NCBI GenBank assembly: GCA_050633205.1
Contig: JBOEGA010000154.1
Span: forward strand, 1-14,367
From: CBDHHC01 sp050633205
GTDB lineage: Bacteria; Pseudomonadota; Alphaproteobacteria; Rhizobiales; CBDHHC01
Direction of reading: 5' to 3'
DNA: 14,367 nt
Shown: positions 1-7,523 of the stretch, piece by piece
Layout of the letters: each line of letters starts with the position of its first letter
Position numbering within the stretch: position 1 is the stretch's first letter
Program-made: the position numbers and the translations under genes
Notes under the pieces: generated by a model
Seen by the model: the letters and a program-made list of their open reading frames with translations, nothing else
Databases searched by the model: none
Told to the model about the DNA's origin: nothing

Positions 1-1081
1 CAGAGGTTTCGCCGCCGGCGACGATAAGCCGTCGTATTCCGTTACTCACAGATTTTTTAGCGAGGAGTCCGAATGTCTGTTCCAACAAATGTGAGACATC
101 CGGACCGCTGGTCTTTTGGATTCTCTCTACATTTTCCGGATCATCAGAACTGAAAACCAGACAAGGTTTGTTATCCTGCATCGCTATCCATTGCCAGATT
201 TCTTCGGCGATTGATTTGGGATCATTGAGATTTTCAGGTTCGATTCGATAAGAATTAAATTCACCTTCAAATTCATGGATTTGTTCGCGTGTTGCAACCG
301 AACAGCTACCTGCTAATACAAGCGTTGGTGCTGTGTCTGTTTTCATGGGTGTTTGTTTGATTTGATTTTCCGATTGCTGTGCATGAAGACGCGCCAAAGG
401 CTCGGCCAGACCGGAGCTCCCTGTGATAAATGTATAATGTACAAACGAGCGGACTATAGTTTCTGCGTGATTATCGTTGAAATGATCTGGTACAAAATAA
501 CGCACACCGTTGAGTGATGATAGAACCTCATTGACAGCGTCAACTCCTTGATCAAGTAGCTGATAATTTATTTTTGCAGCCTTGCCTTTACCTTGTGCTT
601 CAATCAGTTTCAGGAGACTGGATTCAGTCATGGGTGTTAAAGGATGGAAGCGCATGCTACTGTTTTCGAGTAAATCACCATTCACGAATAAATGACCTTC
701 GAATACACTGCGTCCATTAACCGGTAGAGCAGGACTAATAATAGTCGCTTCCAGTTCGAAGGCTTCAAGTACGGCATCTATGACGGGACCGATATTACCT
801 GTCGGGGTTGAATCGAATGTAGAGCAGTATTTGAAATAGAGTTGACGTGTATTCAATGATTGATGAAGCCACCGGAAGCAGGCGAGTGAATCAGTCACGG
901 CTTTTTCTACGGGCTCTGTTCGAGACTTGAGCGCAATCACTATCGCCTGTATATCGGCAGCCGGAAGCCAGGAGTCATCGGGTAAACCCTCAATCATCAC
1001 GGTTCTGAGGCCACCTTTTACAAGGAAAGAAGCCATGTCGCTGGCACCGGTAAAGTCGTCGGCAACGCAGCCTAATATCAA
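1..1081 (-). CDS. DUF1537 / OtnK-type four-carbon acid sugar kinase (partial, C-terminus beyond window)
   Basis: Reading leftward, the product opens with LGCVADDFTGASDMASF, the signature N-terminus of DUF1537 kinases (OtnK, DtnK, OiaK), cytoplasmic enzymes that phosphorylate short sugar acids such as 3-oxo-tetronate or threonate with ATP. Near the window edge it reads VAGGETS, the conserved C-terminal nucleotide-binding motif, so about 360 of the usual 410-430 residues are visible and the last part lies outside. No ATG exists in frame. I chose TTG at 1081 because it gives the family-typical start (Met-x-Leu-Gly-x-x-Ala-Asp-Asp); TTG at 1105 is the alternative, and neither has a well-placed ribosome site. 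The gene diverges from the gntR gene and shares the GTATAC operator with it, so it is probably co-regulated with the TRAP operon. The family is clear, but the substrate cannot be read from the sequence. Confidence 0.88.
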   Translation of the reverse strand, partial: MILGCVADDFTGASDMASFLVKGGLRTVMIEGLPDDSWLPAADIQAIVIALKSRTEPVEKAVTDSLACFRWLHQSLNTRQLYFKYCSTFDSTPTGNIGPVIDAVLEAFELEATIISPALPVNGRSVFEGHLFVNGDLLENSSMRFHPLTPMTESSLLKLIEAQGKGKAAKINYQLLDQGVDAVNEVLSSLNGVRYFVPDHFNDNHAETIVRSFVHYTFITGSSGLAEPLARLHAQQSENQIKQTPMKTDTAPTLVLAGSCSVATREQIHEFEGEFNSYRIEPENLNDPKSIAEEIWQWIAMQDNKPCLVFSSDDPENVERIQKTSGPDVSHLLEQTFGLLAKKSVSNGIRRLIVAGGETS

Positions 1082-1144
1082 TTGTTTGATACGGTTTTCT
1101 CCCAAATTGTGTAGTAGTATTTGAGCTGATAATAAGAATACTAT

Positions 1145-1171
1145 AACGTATACATTAAAATATCCATAAAA
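1145..1171. promoter_or_regulatory. Putative GntR operator in the kinase/gntR divergent spacer
   Basis: The stretch TAACGTATACATTA (1144-1157) is a near-perfect palindrome around GTATAC, with one symmetric mismatch pair. It lies in the 103-base divergent spacer. The 27 bases from 1145 match 23 of 27 bases, without gaps, to 2080-2106 upstream of dctP. GT...AC half-sites are typical of GntR/FCD operators. Binding by the adjacent regulator is an inference. Confidence 0.65.
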
Positions 1172-1184
1172 GGACGAGATTACC

Positions 1185-1859
1185 GTGAAGCCCCTACCTG
1201 CTGCCGAAAAGAAATCCAAACTTTCTGATCAGGTCTTTACTACTCTGCGGAACATGGTTCTGGAGAATGACCTGAAAGTCGGTCACTACTATCTGGAGCA
1301 GGAGCTTGCAAAACAGCTCGGGGCGTCGCGTACGCCACTACGAGAAGCGGCTATTCGTTTACAACAGGAAGGATTAGTCGAAATCGTTCCGCGCCGGGGC
1401 GTTTATATCAAACCGATTCTTGCACCAGAAATGCGAGAGATTTATGAAATACTGTCCTGGCTTGAGACGGCTGCCATTTCATCGGCTTGCAATAACGGTA
1501 TTGAGGCTTCCCGTATGGAAGAACTTGAAAGTGTACTTGAAAACATGAGCCGTGCGCTCGAAGAGGACGATCTGGATTTGTGGGCAAAAAATGATACGCG
1601 CTTTCATCAAATTCTTGTCAATCTTTCAAATAATAGCGAGATTATCAGGCTCGTTAACGGATACTGGGACAAAACCAACCGTGCACGAATGCTAACGTTA
1701 CGTTTACGAACGCCACCGCGACAATCGACACAAGAGCATAGGGAGATGATTGAGGCGTTAAAAAAAGGTGATGCTGATAAAGCAATAGCGCTGAATTCAG
1801 CACATCGACAGCGAGCTGCAAAGGAACTAACAGATTTGCTGAATGTGCTGAATCCATAG
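1185..1859 (+). CDS. GntR-family transcriptional regulator, FCD (FadR/VanR-like) subfamily
   Basis: This 224-residue protein has an N-terminal winged helix-turn-helix (about residues 12-76; ELAKQLGASRTPLREAAIRL is the GntR recognition region, followed by the GLVEIVPRRG wing). An all-helical FCD ligand domain follows (about 82-215). The usual FCD metal/ligand residues can be placed at Asp137, His141, His185 and His207, so it probably senses an organic acid through a bound metal. Translation starts at GTG 1185 behind AAGGA at 1170-1174. It sits between the kinase and the TRAP operon and probably represses both through the paired GTATAC operators, released by the substrate or an intermediate. 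It is followed by its own terminator, so it is not part of the downstream operon. Family assignment is firm; the effector is unknown. Confidence 0.93.
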   Translation: MKPLPAAEKKSKLSDQVFTTLRNMVLENDLKVGHYYLEQELAKQLGASRTPLREAAIRLQQEGLVEIVPRRGVYIKPILAPEMREIYEILSWLETAAISSACNNGIEASRMEELESVLENMSRALEEDDLDLWAKNDTRFHQILVNLSNNSEIIRLVNGYWDKTNRARMLTLRLRTPPRQSTQEHREMIEALKKGDADKAIALNSAHRQRAAKELTDLLNVLNP

Positions 1860-1878
1860 ATTCAAGTGCGTTTAATCT

Positions 1879-1899
1879 AAGCCTACATCTGAGGCTTTT
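1879..1899 (+). terminator. Likely intrinsic terminator after gntR
   Basis: AAGCCT (1879-1884) pairs with AGGCTT (1892-1897) around a 7-base loop and runs directly into TTTT. It lies 20 bases after the regulator stop codon. The stem is short (6 bp) and the T-run brief, so termination may be partial. Confidence 0.55.
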
Positions 1900-2041
1900 C
1901 TAACGACAGGTTTGCAGCCTGGATCATCCACCCTCATCAAAACTGACTCTGTTTTTCGTCATGTATTTTCGTATTCAATCGACAAAATCGTGTTTGTTCG
2001 ATGCCATCTCTTACCAAAATTCGTAACTTCGGTGCGAGCGG

Positions 2042-2070
2042 TTGACAAAGGGTTCGCGTTGGTGAATGAT
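2042..2070 (+). promoter_or_regulatory. Putative sigma-70 promoter of the TRAP/catabolic operon
   Basis: A perfect TTGACA (2042-2047) is followed after 17 bases by AATGAT (2065-2070), which matches four of six -10 positions. The predicted start near 2077 immediately precedes the operator at 2080-2091. The rest of the 329-base gap between gntR and dctP holds only the terminator and this control region. Confidence 0.6.
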
Positions 2071-2079
2071 AAATACATC

Positions 2080-2106
2080 AACGTATACGTTAAATAATCC
2101 ATTAAA
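2080..2106. promoter_or_regulatory. Putative GntR operator overlapping the TRAP operon transcription start
   Basis: ACGTATACGT (2081-2090) is a perfect 10-base palindrome, extending to AACGTATACGTT (2080-2091). It begins a few bases after the predicted transcription start, the classic position for a repressor that blocks initiation. With its downstream TTAAA...ATCCAT context it repeats the element at 1145-1171 at 23 of 27 positions, which ties the two promoters to one regulator. Confidence 0.68.
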
Positions 2107-2188
2107 ATACTGTCGTTGATTCATAAACAGAATAGACCCGGACTGCAGCAACAAACCCCGGGGATTATCCAATTCGAGGAGATGTCAG

Positions 2189-3187
2189 ATGAAAAAACTA
2201 TATTCGGGGCTGCTTGCCGTTACTTTCACTATGTTGGCAGCTACTGCAAATGCTGCCGAAGTGTTGCGTTTCAGTCACACCGATAATCCGGGAGGTTCGC
2301 GACAGGCAGCGGCTGAAGAGTTTGCTAAAAAGGTCAAGGATTACACGGAAGGGCGTTATGAAATACGGATTTACCCATCAGGGCAACTTGCTAATGATCC
2401 CAAGGCAATCGAACAGCTTCAGCTGGGCGGTGTTGACTTCACTGTATCGGCGACGGGAAGTTATGCGACCCACCTGCCATCTTTGAATCTGACAGCGATG
2501 CCATTTCTCGTAGACAGTTATGAGCAGGGCTGGGAACTCTATGATAATTCAGAATGGCTGAAGGGAGAATTTGATAAGTTACCTTCAAAAGGTTTCAGAG
2601 TACTGGCAACCTGGGAAGCTGGCTTTAGAAGTTTTACAACCAAGGAACCTTTGACTTCTCCTGCTGATGCTGAGGGTGAGAAGATGCGGGTCTATCCCAA
2701 TGATATGATCCGCTGGACTATGGAAGCGATAGGATTCCAGACGGTTGTGATGCCAATAACCGATGTGTATCTCGCCATTCAGCAGGGTACAGTTTCCGGT
2801 CAGGAAAATCCGGTTGACACCATCAAGTCACTTCGTTTTAACGAAGTAGCTCCGAATATTACCCTTACTCGCCATGTTTACAGTCCGTTGCCTTTAACCG
2901 TATCCGAATCGACTTGGCAGAAACTGTCTGATGCTGATAAGGACGCATTCTCCAAGGCTGCCACTGAAGCGGCAGCTTTCAGCCGTGACCTCGTTAAGAA
3001 TTCGGTCGATAGTCAACTTGCGGAAATGACAGAAGCTGGCGCAACGGTATCTGTGCCTGAAATCGGACCGTTTAGAAAAGCTGTTGAATCGGTATACGAC
3101 AAGGCCAGAGGCGTTTACGGTGCTGGCGAAGTTGACAAAATTCTTGCCGATGCCGCAGCTATTCGTGATGCGATACCAGCAAAGTAA
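2189..3187 (+). CDS. dctP: TRAP transporter solute-binding protein, DctP family
   Basis: This 332-residue periplasmic protein captures the substrate and delivers it to the DctQ/DctM membrane complex. It has a Sec signal peptide (KK, then a hydrophobic stretch, then ANA before a cut at about residue 22/23) and mature sequence starting AEVLRFSH, typical of DctP proteins. Family landmarks include YPSGQL (62-67), MPFL (104-107), the conserved arginine in KMRVYP (Arg167), which normally salt-bridges the ligand carboxylate, and GQENPVD (204-210), the second ligand-contact segment. Arg167 implies an acid ligand such as an aldonate or uronate, although some TRAP systems differ. The start at 2189 has GAGGAG at 2176-2181. 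It is the first gene of the operon and is separated from dctQ by a hairpin. The specific substrate cannot be told. Confidence 0.95.
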   Translation: MKKLYSGLLAVTFTMLAATANAAEVLRFSHTDNPGGSRQAAAEEFAKKVKDYTEGRYEIRIYPSGQLANDPKAIEQLQLGGVDFTVSATGSYATHLPSLNLTAMPFLVDSYEQGWELYDNSEWLKGEFDKLPSKGFRVLATWEAGFRSFTTKEPLTSPADAEGEKMRVYPNDMIRWTMEAIGFQTVVMPITDVYLAIQQGTVSGQENPVDTIKSLRFNEVAPNITLTRHVYSPLPLTVSESTWQKLSDADKDAFSKAATEAAAFSRDLVKNSVDSQLAEMTEAGATVSVPEIGPFRKAVESVYDKARGVYGAGEVDKILADAAAIRDAIPAK

Positions 3188-3202
3188 TCGTTCTTGAAAT
3201 GG

Positions 3203-3227
3203 GCCGGAGTCATTAGAAGGCTCCGGT
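3203..3227 (+). promoter_or_regulatory. Intercistronic hairpin between dctP and dctQ
   Basis: CCGGAG (3204-3209) pairs with CTCCGG (3221-3226). G-T wobbles at 3203/3227 and 3210/3220 plus a C-G pair at 3211/3219 extend the stem to 9 bp around a 7-base loop. No proper T-run follows. Such hairpins between binding-protein and permease genes commonly protect the upstream mRNA or partly attenuate readthrough, giving more binding protein than permease. This role is inferred. Confidence 0.6.
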
Positions 3228-3250
3228 TATATTGTGTCGAGGATTTTGGT

Positions 3251-3781
3251 ATGGATTATAGATCACACTATCCGCTGCCATTGAGATGGCTGAGTAACGG
3301 AGTTGATGTTACCTTGGCTCTCGCTGGGTTTTCCATCGTTTCACTGGTGTTTATAAATGCGTTACTCAGGGGCGCTGCTGGTTTTGATTTAGCCTGGTCG
3401 CTCGAAGTTACAGCCTTTCTGTTGTTGTGGAGTACCTTTCTGGGGTGTTCAGCGGCTATAGCGCGTGGCGCTCATATGAGGGTGACGGAGATAGTTGAAC
3501 GTCTTTTTTCTGTCAGGTCGCAAAGAATCCTGTCCATCGCAATCGATATTATCATCGTGCTTATCATGCTCAGTCTGATAAAAACAGGATTTGATATTTC
3601 GGCACATACCTGGGATCAAAAGACCACGGTGCTTTATTGGCCGGTTGGTCTCTTGTATGCGTCGATGCCAGTTGGTATTGCTTTATCGCTGATATTTCAT
3701 ATTTACAACCTAATTCATGATGTGCGTTTTCCGACACAGCTTGAAGGCCATCATAATGATGGTGCGGAGGATCACGCGTGA
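3251..3781 (+). CDS. dctQ: TRAP transporter small permease, DctQ family
   Basis: The 176-residue inner-membrane protein has four predicted membrane spans (about residues 17-38, 48-66, 91-110 and 127-148) and the DctQ-typical ARGAHMRV motif after span 2. DctQ packs against DctM as a scaffold in the TRAP complex. I start it at ATG 3251, which has GAGGA at 3239-3243 with 7-base spacing. The reading frame extends upstream to ATG 3194, but that would make the intercistronic hairpin coding and add 19 unusual residues. The stop overlaps the dctM start by four bases (GTGA), so the two permease parts are translationally coupled. Confidence 0.92.
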   Translation: MDYRSHYPLPLRWLSNGVDVTLALAGFSIVSLVFINALLRGAAGFDLAWSLEVTAFLLLWSTFLGCSAAIARGAHMRVTEIVERLFSVRSQRILSIAIDIIIVLIMLSLIKTGFDISAHTWDQKTTVLYWPVGLLYASMPVGIALSLIFHIYNLIHDVRFPTQLEGHHNDGAEDHA

Positions 3782-5061
3782 TTTTGCTGTTCGTTGTTTT
3801 TGTCTTTTTGACCACTGTGTTTCTTGGTGTACCGTTGGTCTGGTCTATTCTTCTGACAGCAGTTTTACCAGTCATTGTATTTGATCTCGGATTTCCACTA
3901 CAGGCTCTGTATCTGAATTTTATAGGTGGTGTGGAGCCTAACCACTTTCTGGCGATACCTCTGTTTATCATTGCGGGTGAACTGATGAGCCGCGGAGGTG
4001 TGGGATTGCGAATCATCGGATTCGCGAGAGCTGCATTTGGTTTTATGGCCGGCGGTCTCGGTATGGTTGTTGTTGGCGCTTCCATGATATTTGGTGGCAT
4101 TTCCGGATCGGCGATTGCAGATAGTGCCGCGATTGGTTCAGTCATGATCAACAATATGGCTAAGGAAGGTTATGACAAAGCGTTTTCAGCTGGATTGGTG
4201 GCTGCGGCAGGAACTATCGGGATTATCATTCCCCCGTCGATTCCGATGTTGATCTACGGATTTGTAGGAAACGTTTCGGTAGCAGATTTATTTTTAGCCG
4301 GAATGGTGCCTGGATTTGTATTTGGACTTTTCTTCATGGGGGTTTGCTACTACGTCGGAAAATCTACGGGTTGCGATCCGGGTGGTCGTACTACAACTCG
4401 TAAGGAATTGATCAGTTCATTTATTGATACAGCTCCTGCGCTATTTATGCCAGTTCTGATTCTGGGTGGCATTTTCTCAGGGTGGGTTACGCCGACAGAA
4501 GCCGCCGCGCTAGCGGTAGTGTACGGATTGATTGTGACTATCTTCGTTTACCGAGATTTCAGCATAAAGGAATTGCCGTCTTTGATGATTGATGCGTTCG
4601 TTACCAGCTCTGTTGTTATGGTGGTAATTGGCGCAACGACGGTACTTGGCTGGTTGATTACACTTGAGCAAATGCCGCAAATATTGGCCAATTTTGTTCA
4701 AATGGTATCCAATGGTCCTTGGATGTTTCTGCTGTTGGTAAATGTGGTGCTTTTACTGCTCGGACTTGTTTTGGATCCAGTTCCAGCTATTTTACTGACC
4801 GCTCCCTTGTTTTTACCAACCGCTCAATTATATGGAATTGATCCGGTTCATTTGGGTGTGATCATGACCTGTAACGTTGCTGTAGGGCTGTTTACGCCTC
4901 CAGTAGGCGCAACACTCTATGTTGCATCTCGTATATCAGGGGTCGGTGTTTTGTCGATTGCCAAGGCTATGGCTTTGCTGTATCTGGTCGCAATTTGTGC
5001 GCTATTACTGGTCACTTACGTACCGTCAGTGTCCATGACCATGGTCGAGTTGTTTCGTTAA
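3778..5061 (+). CDS. dctM: TRAP transporter large permease, DctM family
   Basis: This 427-residue, highly hydrophobic protein is the Na+-coupled transport subunit of the TRAP system. Signatures include NHFLAIPLFIIAGELM near residue 60, the GGISGSAIADSAAIGS hairpin loop (about 105-120), IIPPSIPMLIYG (about 157-168) and FTPPVGATLYVASRI near the C-terminus, the second pseudo-symmetric substrate/Na+ loop. The length is normal for a DctM not fused to DctQ. It starts with GTG at 3778 inside the dctQ stop, behind CGGAGGA at 3765-3771. It imports the compound captured by DctP into the cytoplasm for the downstream enzymes. Confidence 0.95.
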   Translation: MILLFVVFVFLTTVFLGVPLVWSILLTAVLPVIVFDLGFPLQALYLNFIGGVEPNHFLAIPLFIIAGELMSRGGVGLRIIGFARAAFGFMAGGLGMVVVGASMIFGGISGSAIADSAAIGSVMINNMAKEGYDKAFSAGLVAAAGTIGIIIPPSIPMLIYGFVGNVSVADLFLAGMVPGFVFGLFFMGVCYYVGKSTGCDPGGRTTTRKELISSFIDTAPALFMPVLILGGIFSGWVTPTEAAALAVVYGLIVTIFVYRDFSIKELPSLMIDAFVTSSVVMVVIGATTVLGWLITLEQMPQILANFVQMVSNGPWMFLLLVNVVLLLLGLVLDPVPAILLTAPLFLPTAQLYGIDPVHLGVIMTCNVAVGLFTPPVGATLYVASRISGVGVLSIAKAMALLYLVAICALLLVTYVPSVSMTMVELFR

Positions 5062-5086
5062 GAGCTGCCAAAGAGGAAAATTAATC

Positions 5087-5380
5087 ATGCTTGCAGTAGT
5101 GGTTCAATTCACGGTGAAGAAGGAATCGTTCGGTGAGTTTATGCCGTTGATGCTCGAAAATGCTGCGGAGTCACTTAAGGTCGAACCGGGTTGTCATCAG
5201 TTTGATGTGTGTACAGATCCAGTCTTGCCCGGAGAAATCCTGCTGTATGAAATTTACACAGACAGAAAGGCGTTTGATGATCATCTGAATTCAATTCACT
5301 TCCAGAGTTTTAATGCCAATGTCGAGTCGATGGTTTTGGAAAAAGATATTAAGATTTTTACCGACGTGATTCAATCCTAG
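5087..5380 (+). CDS. ABM-fold small protein, LsrG/YgiN-like putative quinol monooxygenase
   Basis: The 97-residue protein is a single antibiotic-biosynthesis-monooxygenase (dimeric alpha-beta barrel) domain. It shows the pattern PGCHQFDV, then LLYEIYTDRKAFDDHL, then IHFQSF, as in LsrG and YgiN. No cofactor motif is expected in this family. In sugar-catabolism operons such proteins are usually accessory: they isomerise or clear a reactive carbonyl intermediate, or act on quinols. AAAGAGGA (5070-5077) precedes ATG 5087. It lies 25 bases after dctM and ahead of the oxidoreductase, so it is clearly part of the operon. Its exact reaction is unknown. Confidence 0.82.
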   Translation: MLAVVVQFTVKKESFGEFMPLMLENAAESLKVEPGCHQFDVCTDPVLPGEILLYEIYTDRKAFDDHLNSIHFQSFNANVESMVLEKDIKIFTDVIQS

Positions 5381-5407
5381 AAAGAAGTGCTCAGGTTGTA
5401 TAATGCA

Positions 5408-6448
5408 ATGAAAAAAGAATCAGAAAAAAAACTTAGAGTTGCTTGTGTTGGCGCGGGGTACTTCAGCCGATTCCACTATGATGCGTGGCATCGAATTCCG
5501 GAAGTGGAGTTAGTTGCAGTATGCGATAGCAGTCTGGAGGCAGCACAAGAAGTTTCCAGGCAATACAATCTGGATGCCGTGTACGGGAATGTGACAAGAC
5601 TGCTCGAAAATGAACAAGTAGATTTGGTCGATATCATTATTCCTCCGGAAGGACATGCGACAACAATAAATGCAGTGGTGGAGCACGGTCTCCATGCGGT
5701 TTGTCAGAAACCCTTCGGTGTAAATCGGCAAGAAGCCCAGCAAATGACTGAGAAGGCGCGTGTCGCTGGCACCGAATTGATCATTCATGAAAATTTTCGC
5801 TTTATGCCATGGATACGAAAAATCAAATCCATTGTTTCAAGCAATATTTTGGGGCAGATCCTGAATGCCCGGTTTTGTTTGCGAACAGGTGACGGGCAAG
5901 GTGCAGATGCTTACCTCGATCGGCAGCCCTATTTTCAGACTATGGAGCGATTACTTATACATGAAACGGCTATACATTTCGTAGATTGTTTTCGATTTCT
6001 TTTCGGAGAACCAACAAGTCTGTATGCACACTTGCGCCGATGCAATCCAGTGATAAAAGGGGAAGACTCTGGTCTGGTCCATTTTGAGTTTTCAAATGGT
6101 TTGTCTGCGGTGTTTGATGGCAACCGCCTGCTCGATCACGCATCGGATAATACCCGACGCACATTTGGAGAAATGTGGATTGAAGGCACAGAAGCCACAC
6201 TACGGCTTGATGGTAAAGGCCGTTTGTTCTTGCGCAAATTTGGTGAATCTGATGAGACAGAGATGCATTATTCCTGGACTGATAAGGGGTTTGCAGGAGA
6301 TTGTGTTTATTCTTTGAACTCCCATATTGCTGCACACTTTCTTTCCGGTGGATCTGTGGAGAATCGTGCAGAAGAGTATCTTAATAACCTCGATATTGAA
6401 GAGGCTATTTACCACTCTCACGCTGAAGGCAGGAGAATAGAATTATGA
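5408..6448 (+). CDS. Gfo/Idh/MocA-family NAD(P)-dependent oxidoreductase
   Basis: This is a 346-residue cytoplasmic dehydrogenase. The Rossmann motif VGAGYFSRFH is at about residues 14-23 and the acidic end of strand 2 (VAVCD, 36-40) favours NAD. The catalytic lysine is Lys101 in CQKPFG, where the family usually has EKP. HENFRFMPW (127-135) and IHETAIHFVD (184-193), with catalytic-type His190, complete the site. Such enzymes oxidise the C1 or ring hydroxyls of sugars and cyclitols. The next gene is a lactonase, so oxidation of an aldose to an aldonolactone is the simplest role (inference). I prefer ATG 5408. GTG 5387 would add seven residues but has no clear ribosome site. The stop shares ATGA with a 13-codon mini-ORF. 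Confidence 0.9.
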   Translation: MKKESEKKLRVACVGAGYFSRFHYDAWHRIPEVELVAVCDSSLEAAQEVSRQYNLDAVYGNVTRLLENEQVDLVDIIIPPEGHATTINAVVEHGLHAVCQKPFGVNRQEAQQMTEKARVAGTELIIHENFRFMPWIRKIKSIVSSNILGQILNARFCLRTGDGQGADAYLDRQPYFQTMERLLIHETAIHFVDCFRFLFGEPTSLYAHLRRCNPVIKGEDSGLVHFEFSNGLSAVFDGNRLLDHASDNTRRTFGEMWIEGTEATLRLDGKGRLFLRKFGESDETEMHYSWTDKGFAGDCVYSLNSHIAAHFLSGGSVENRAEEYLNNLDIEEAIYHSHAEGRRIEL

Positions 6449-6486
6449 ATCAACAGCGAAGCGAAAATAGGGGTTCATATGTATGA
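6445..6486 (+). other. 13-codon coupled mini-ORF between oxidoreductase and lactonase genes
   Basis: ATG 6445 overlaps the upstream stop (ATGA), is preceded by an ideal AGGAG (6431-6435), and encodes MNQQRSENRGSYV. It stops at TGA 6484-6486, itself overlapping ATG 6483 of the next gene. Its peptide has no recognisable function. It may simply couple translation of the two enzymes. It is too short to call a protein gene. Confidence 0.35.
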
Positions 6487-7484
6487 GTTTTGATTTCTCT
6501 CAATTGAACTGGAACGGAAACGACCTCAATCGTCCTGAATGTGTGCTGGCGACTCAGGCAGGGTATTTATATGTCTCGGACTTTCGAGGAGGCGTAACTG
6601 AAATTTCGCCTAATGGGGAACAAACGTTCTTTGGTGGGAAACCCGTTGAGGGGGTTGGGTTGCTCAAGCCCAACGGTATTGCTTTGCTGGAAAATGGAGA
6701 TTTTCTGATCGCTCATCTAGGTGATGAACGCGGTGGTGTTTTCAGAGTTACCCGGGATGGGGATTGTTCACCGTTGATAACGGACATTAACGACGAGCCT
6801 TTGCCACCCAGCAATTTTATCTACCTCGATCGGCAGGGTCGTTTATGGCTTACCGTTAGCACTCGTATATGTCCTCGAGCAGATGCTTATCGGCCCGGAA
6901 TTTCGGATGGATTTATCGCTATCATTGAAAACGGCAAAGCCCGAATTGTAGCTGACAATCTTGGTTATACCAACGAGGTCTATGTTGATCCAGAAGGAGA
7001 TTTTCTCTATGTCAATGCCACGTTCAGCAGGGAACTCATCCGTTATCGAATCGGCGAGGACAACACATTGCTAGATAAGCAAGTGATTACACGTTTTGGT
7101 GGGGGAACGTTTCCGGACGGACTCACAAAAGACAAAGACGGAAATTTTTGGGTAACCAGTATTGTAAGTAATAGAGTTATTCGAGTAAGACCGGATGGCG
7201 GGCAGGAGATTATTCTGGAGGATAACGACCCTGATCATTTGAAATGGGTAGAAGCGGCATTTCAGGACGGAACAATGGGAAGACCCCATTTGGATGATAT
7301 TAAAAGTCATAGTCTGAAGAGTATTTCGTCGCTGGCTTTCGGCGGAGAAGATCTTTCGATACTAAATATGGGCTGTTTGCTGGACAGAAAGATTCCGGCA
7401 ATCGCAAGCGATGTTTTGATTGAAGGGGGAGTGAACGGAATCGCTCCGGCGCACTGGACGTTCGATAATTCACGCGTTAATTAA
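6483..7484 (+). CDS. SMP-30/gluconolactonase/LRE-family lactonase
   Basis: The 333-residue six-bladed beta-propeller hydrolyses a sugar lactone to the open acid using one divalent metal. The metal ligands of SMP-30 can be matched: Glu19 (RPECVL), Asn164 (GYTNEVYVD) and Asp212 (TFPDGLTKD). Blade motifs such as LKPNGIALLENGDF and YLDRQGRLWLT support the fold. There is no signal peptide, so it works in the cytoplasm. ATG 6483 has AGGGG at 6469-6473. It follows the Gfo/Idh dehydrogenase in the operon, which fits hydrolysis of that enzyme's lactone product. The chemistry class is well supported; the particular lactone is not known. Confidence 0.88.
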   Translation: MSFDFSQLNWNGNDLNRPECVLATQAGYLYVSDFRGGVTEISPNGEQTFFGGKPVEGVGLLKPNGIALLENGDFLIAHLGDERGGVFRVTRDGDCSPLITDINDEPLPPSNFIYLDRQGRLWLTVSTRICPRADAYRPGISDGFIAIIENGKARIVADNLGYTNEVYVDPEGDFLYVNATFSRELIRYRIGEDNTLLDKQVITRFGGGTFPDGLTKDKDGNFWVTSIVSNRVIRVRPDGGQEIILEDNDPDHLKWVEAAFQDGTMGRPHLDDIKSHSLKSISSLAFGGEDLSILNMGCLLDRKIPAIASDVLIEGGVNGIAPAHWTFDNSRVN

Positions 7485-7523
7485 AATCTATAGCAAACAA
7501 TAATACAGATGCGGGAACATTCA

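Noticed and set aside
927..1124. 65-codon plus-strand ORF opposite the kinase start
   Set aside because: It is a shadow of the DUF1537 kinase, whose N-terminal motif is unmistakable on the minus strand.
1912..2097. 61-codon plus-strand ORF between gntR and dctP
   Set aside because: It has no ribosome site, its composition is not protein-like, and it contains the promoter and operator of the TRAP operon.
3570..4154. 194-codon minus-strand ORF opposite dctQ/dctM
   Set aside because: It is a shadow of two convincing TRAP permease genes. The proline-, threonine- and isoleucine-rich product resembles antisense of membrane codons and no known family.
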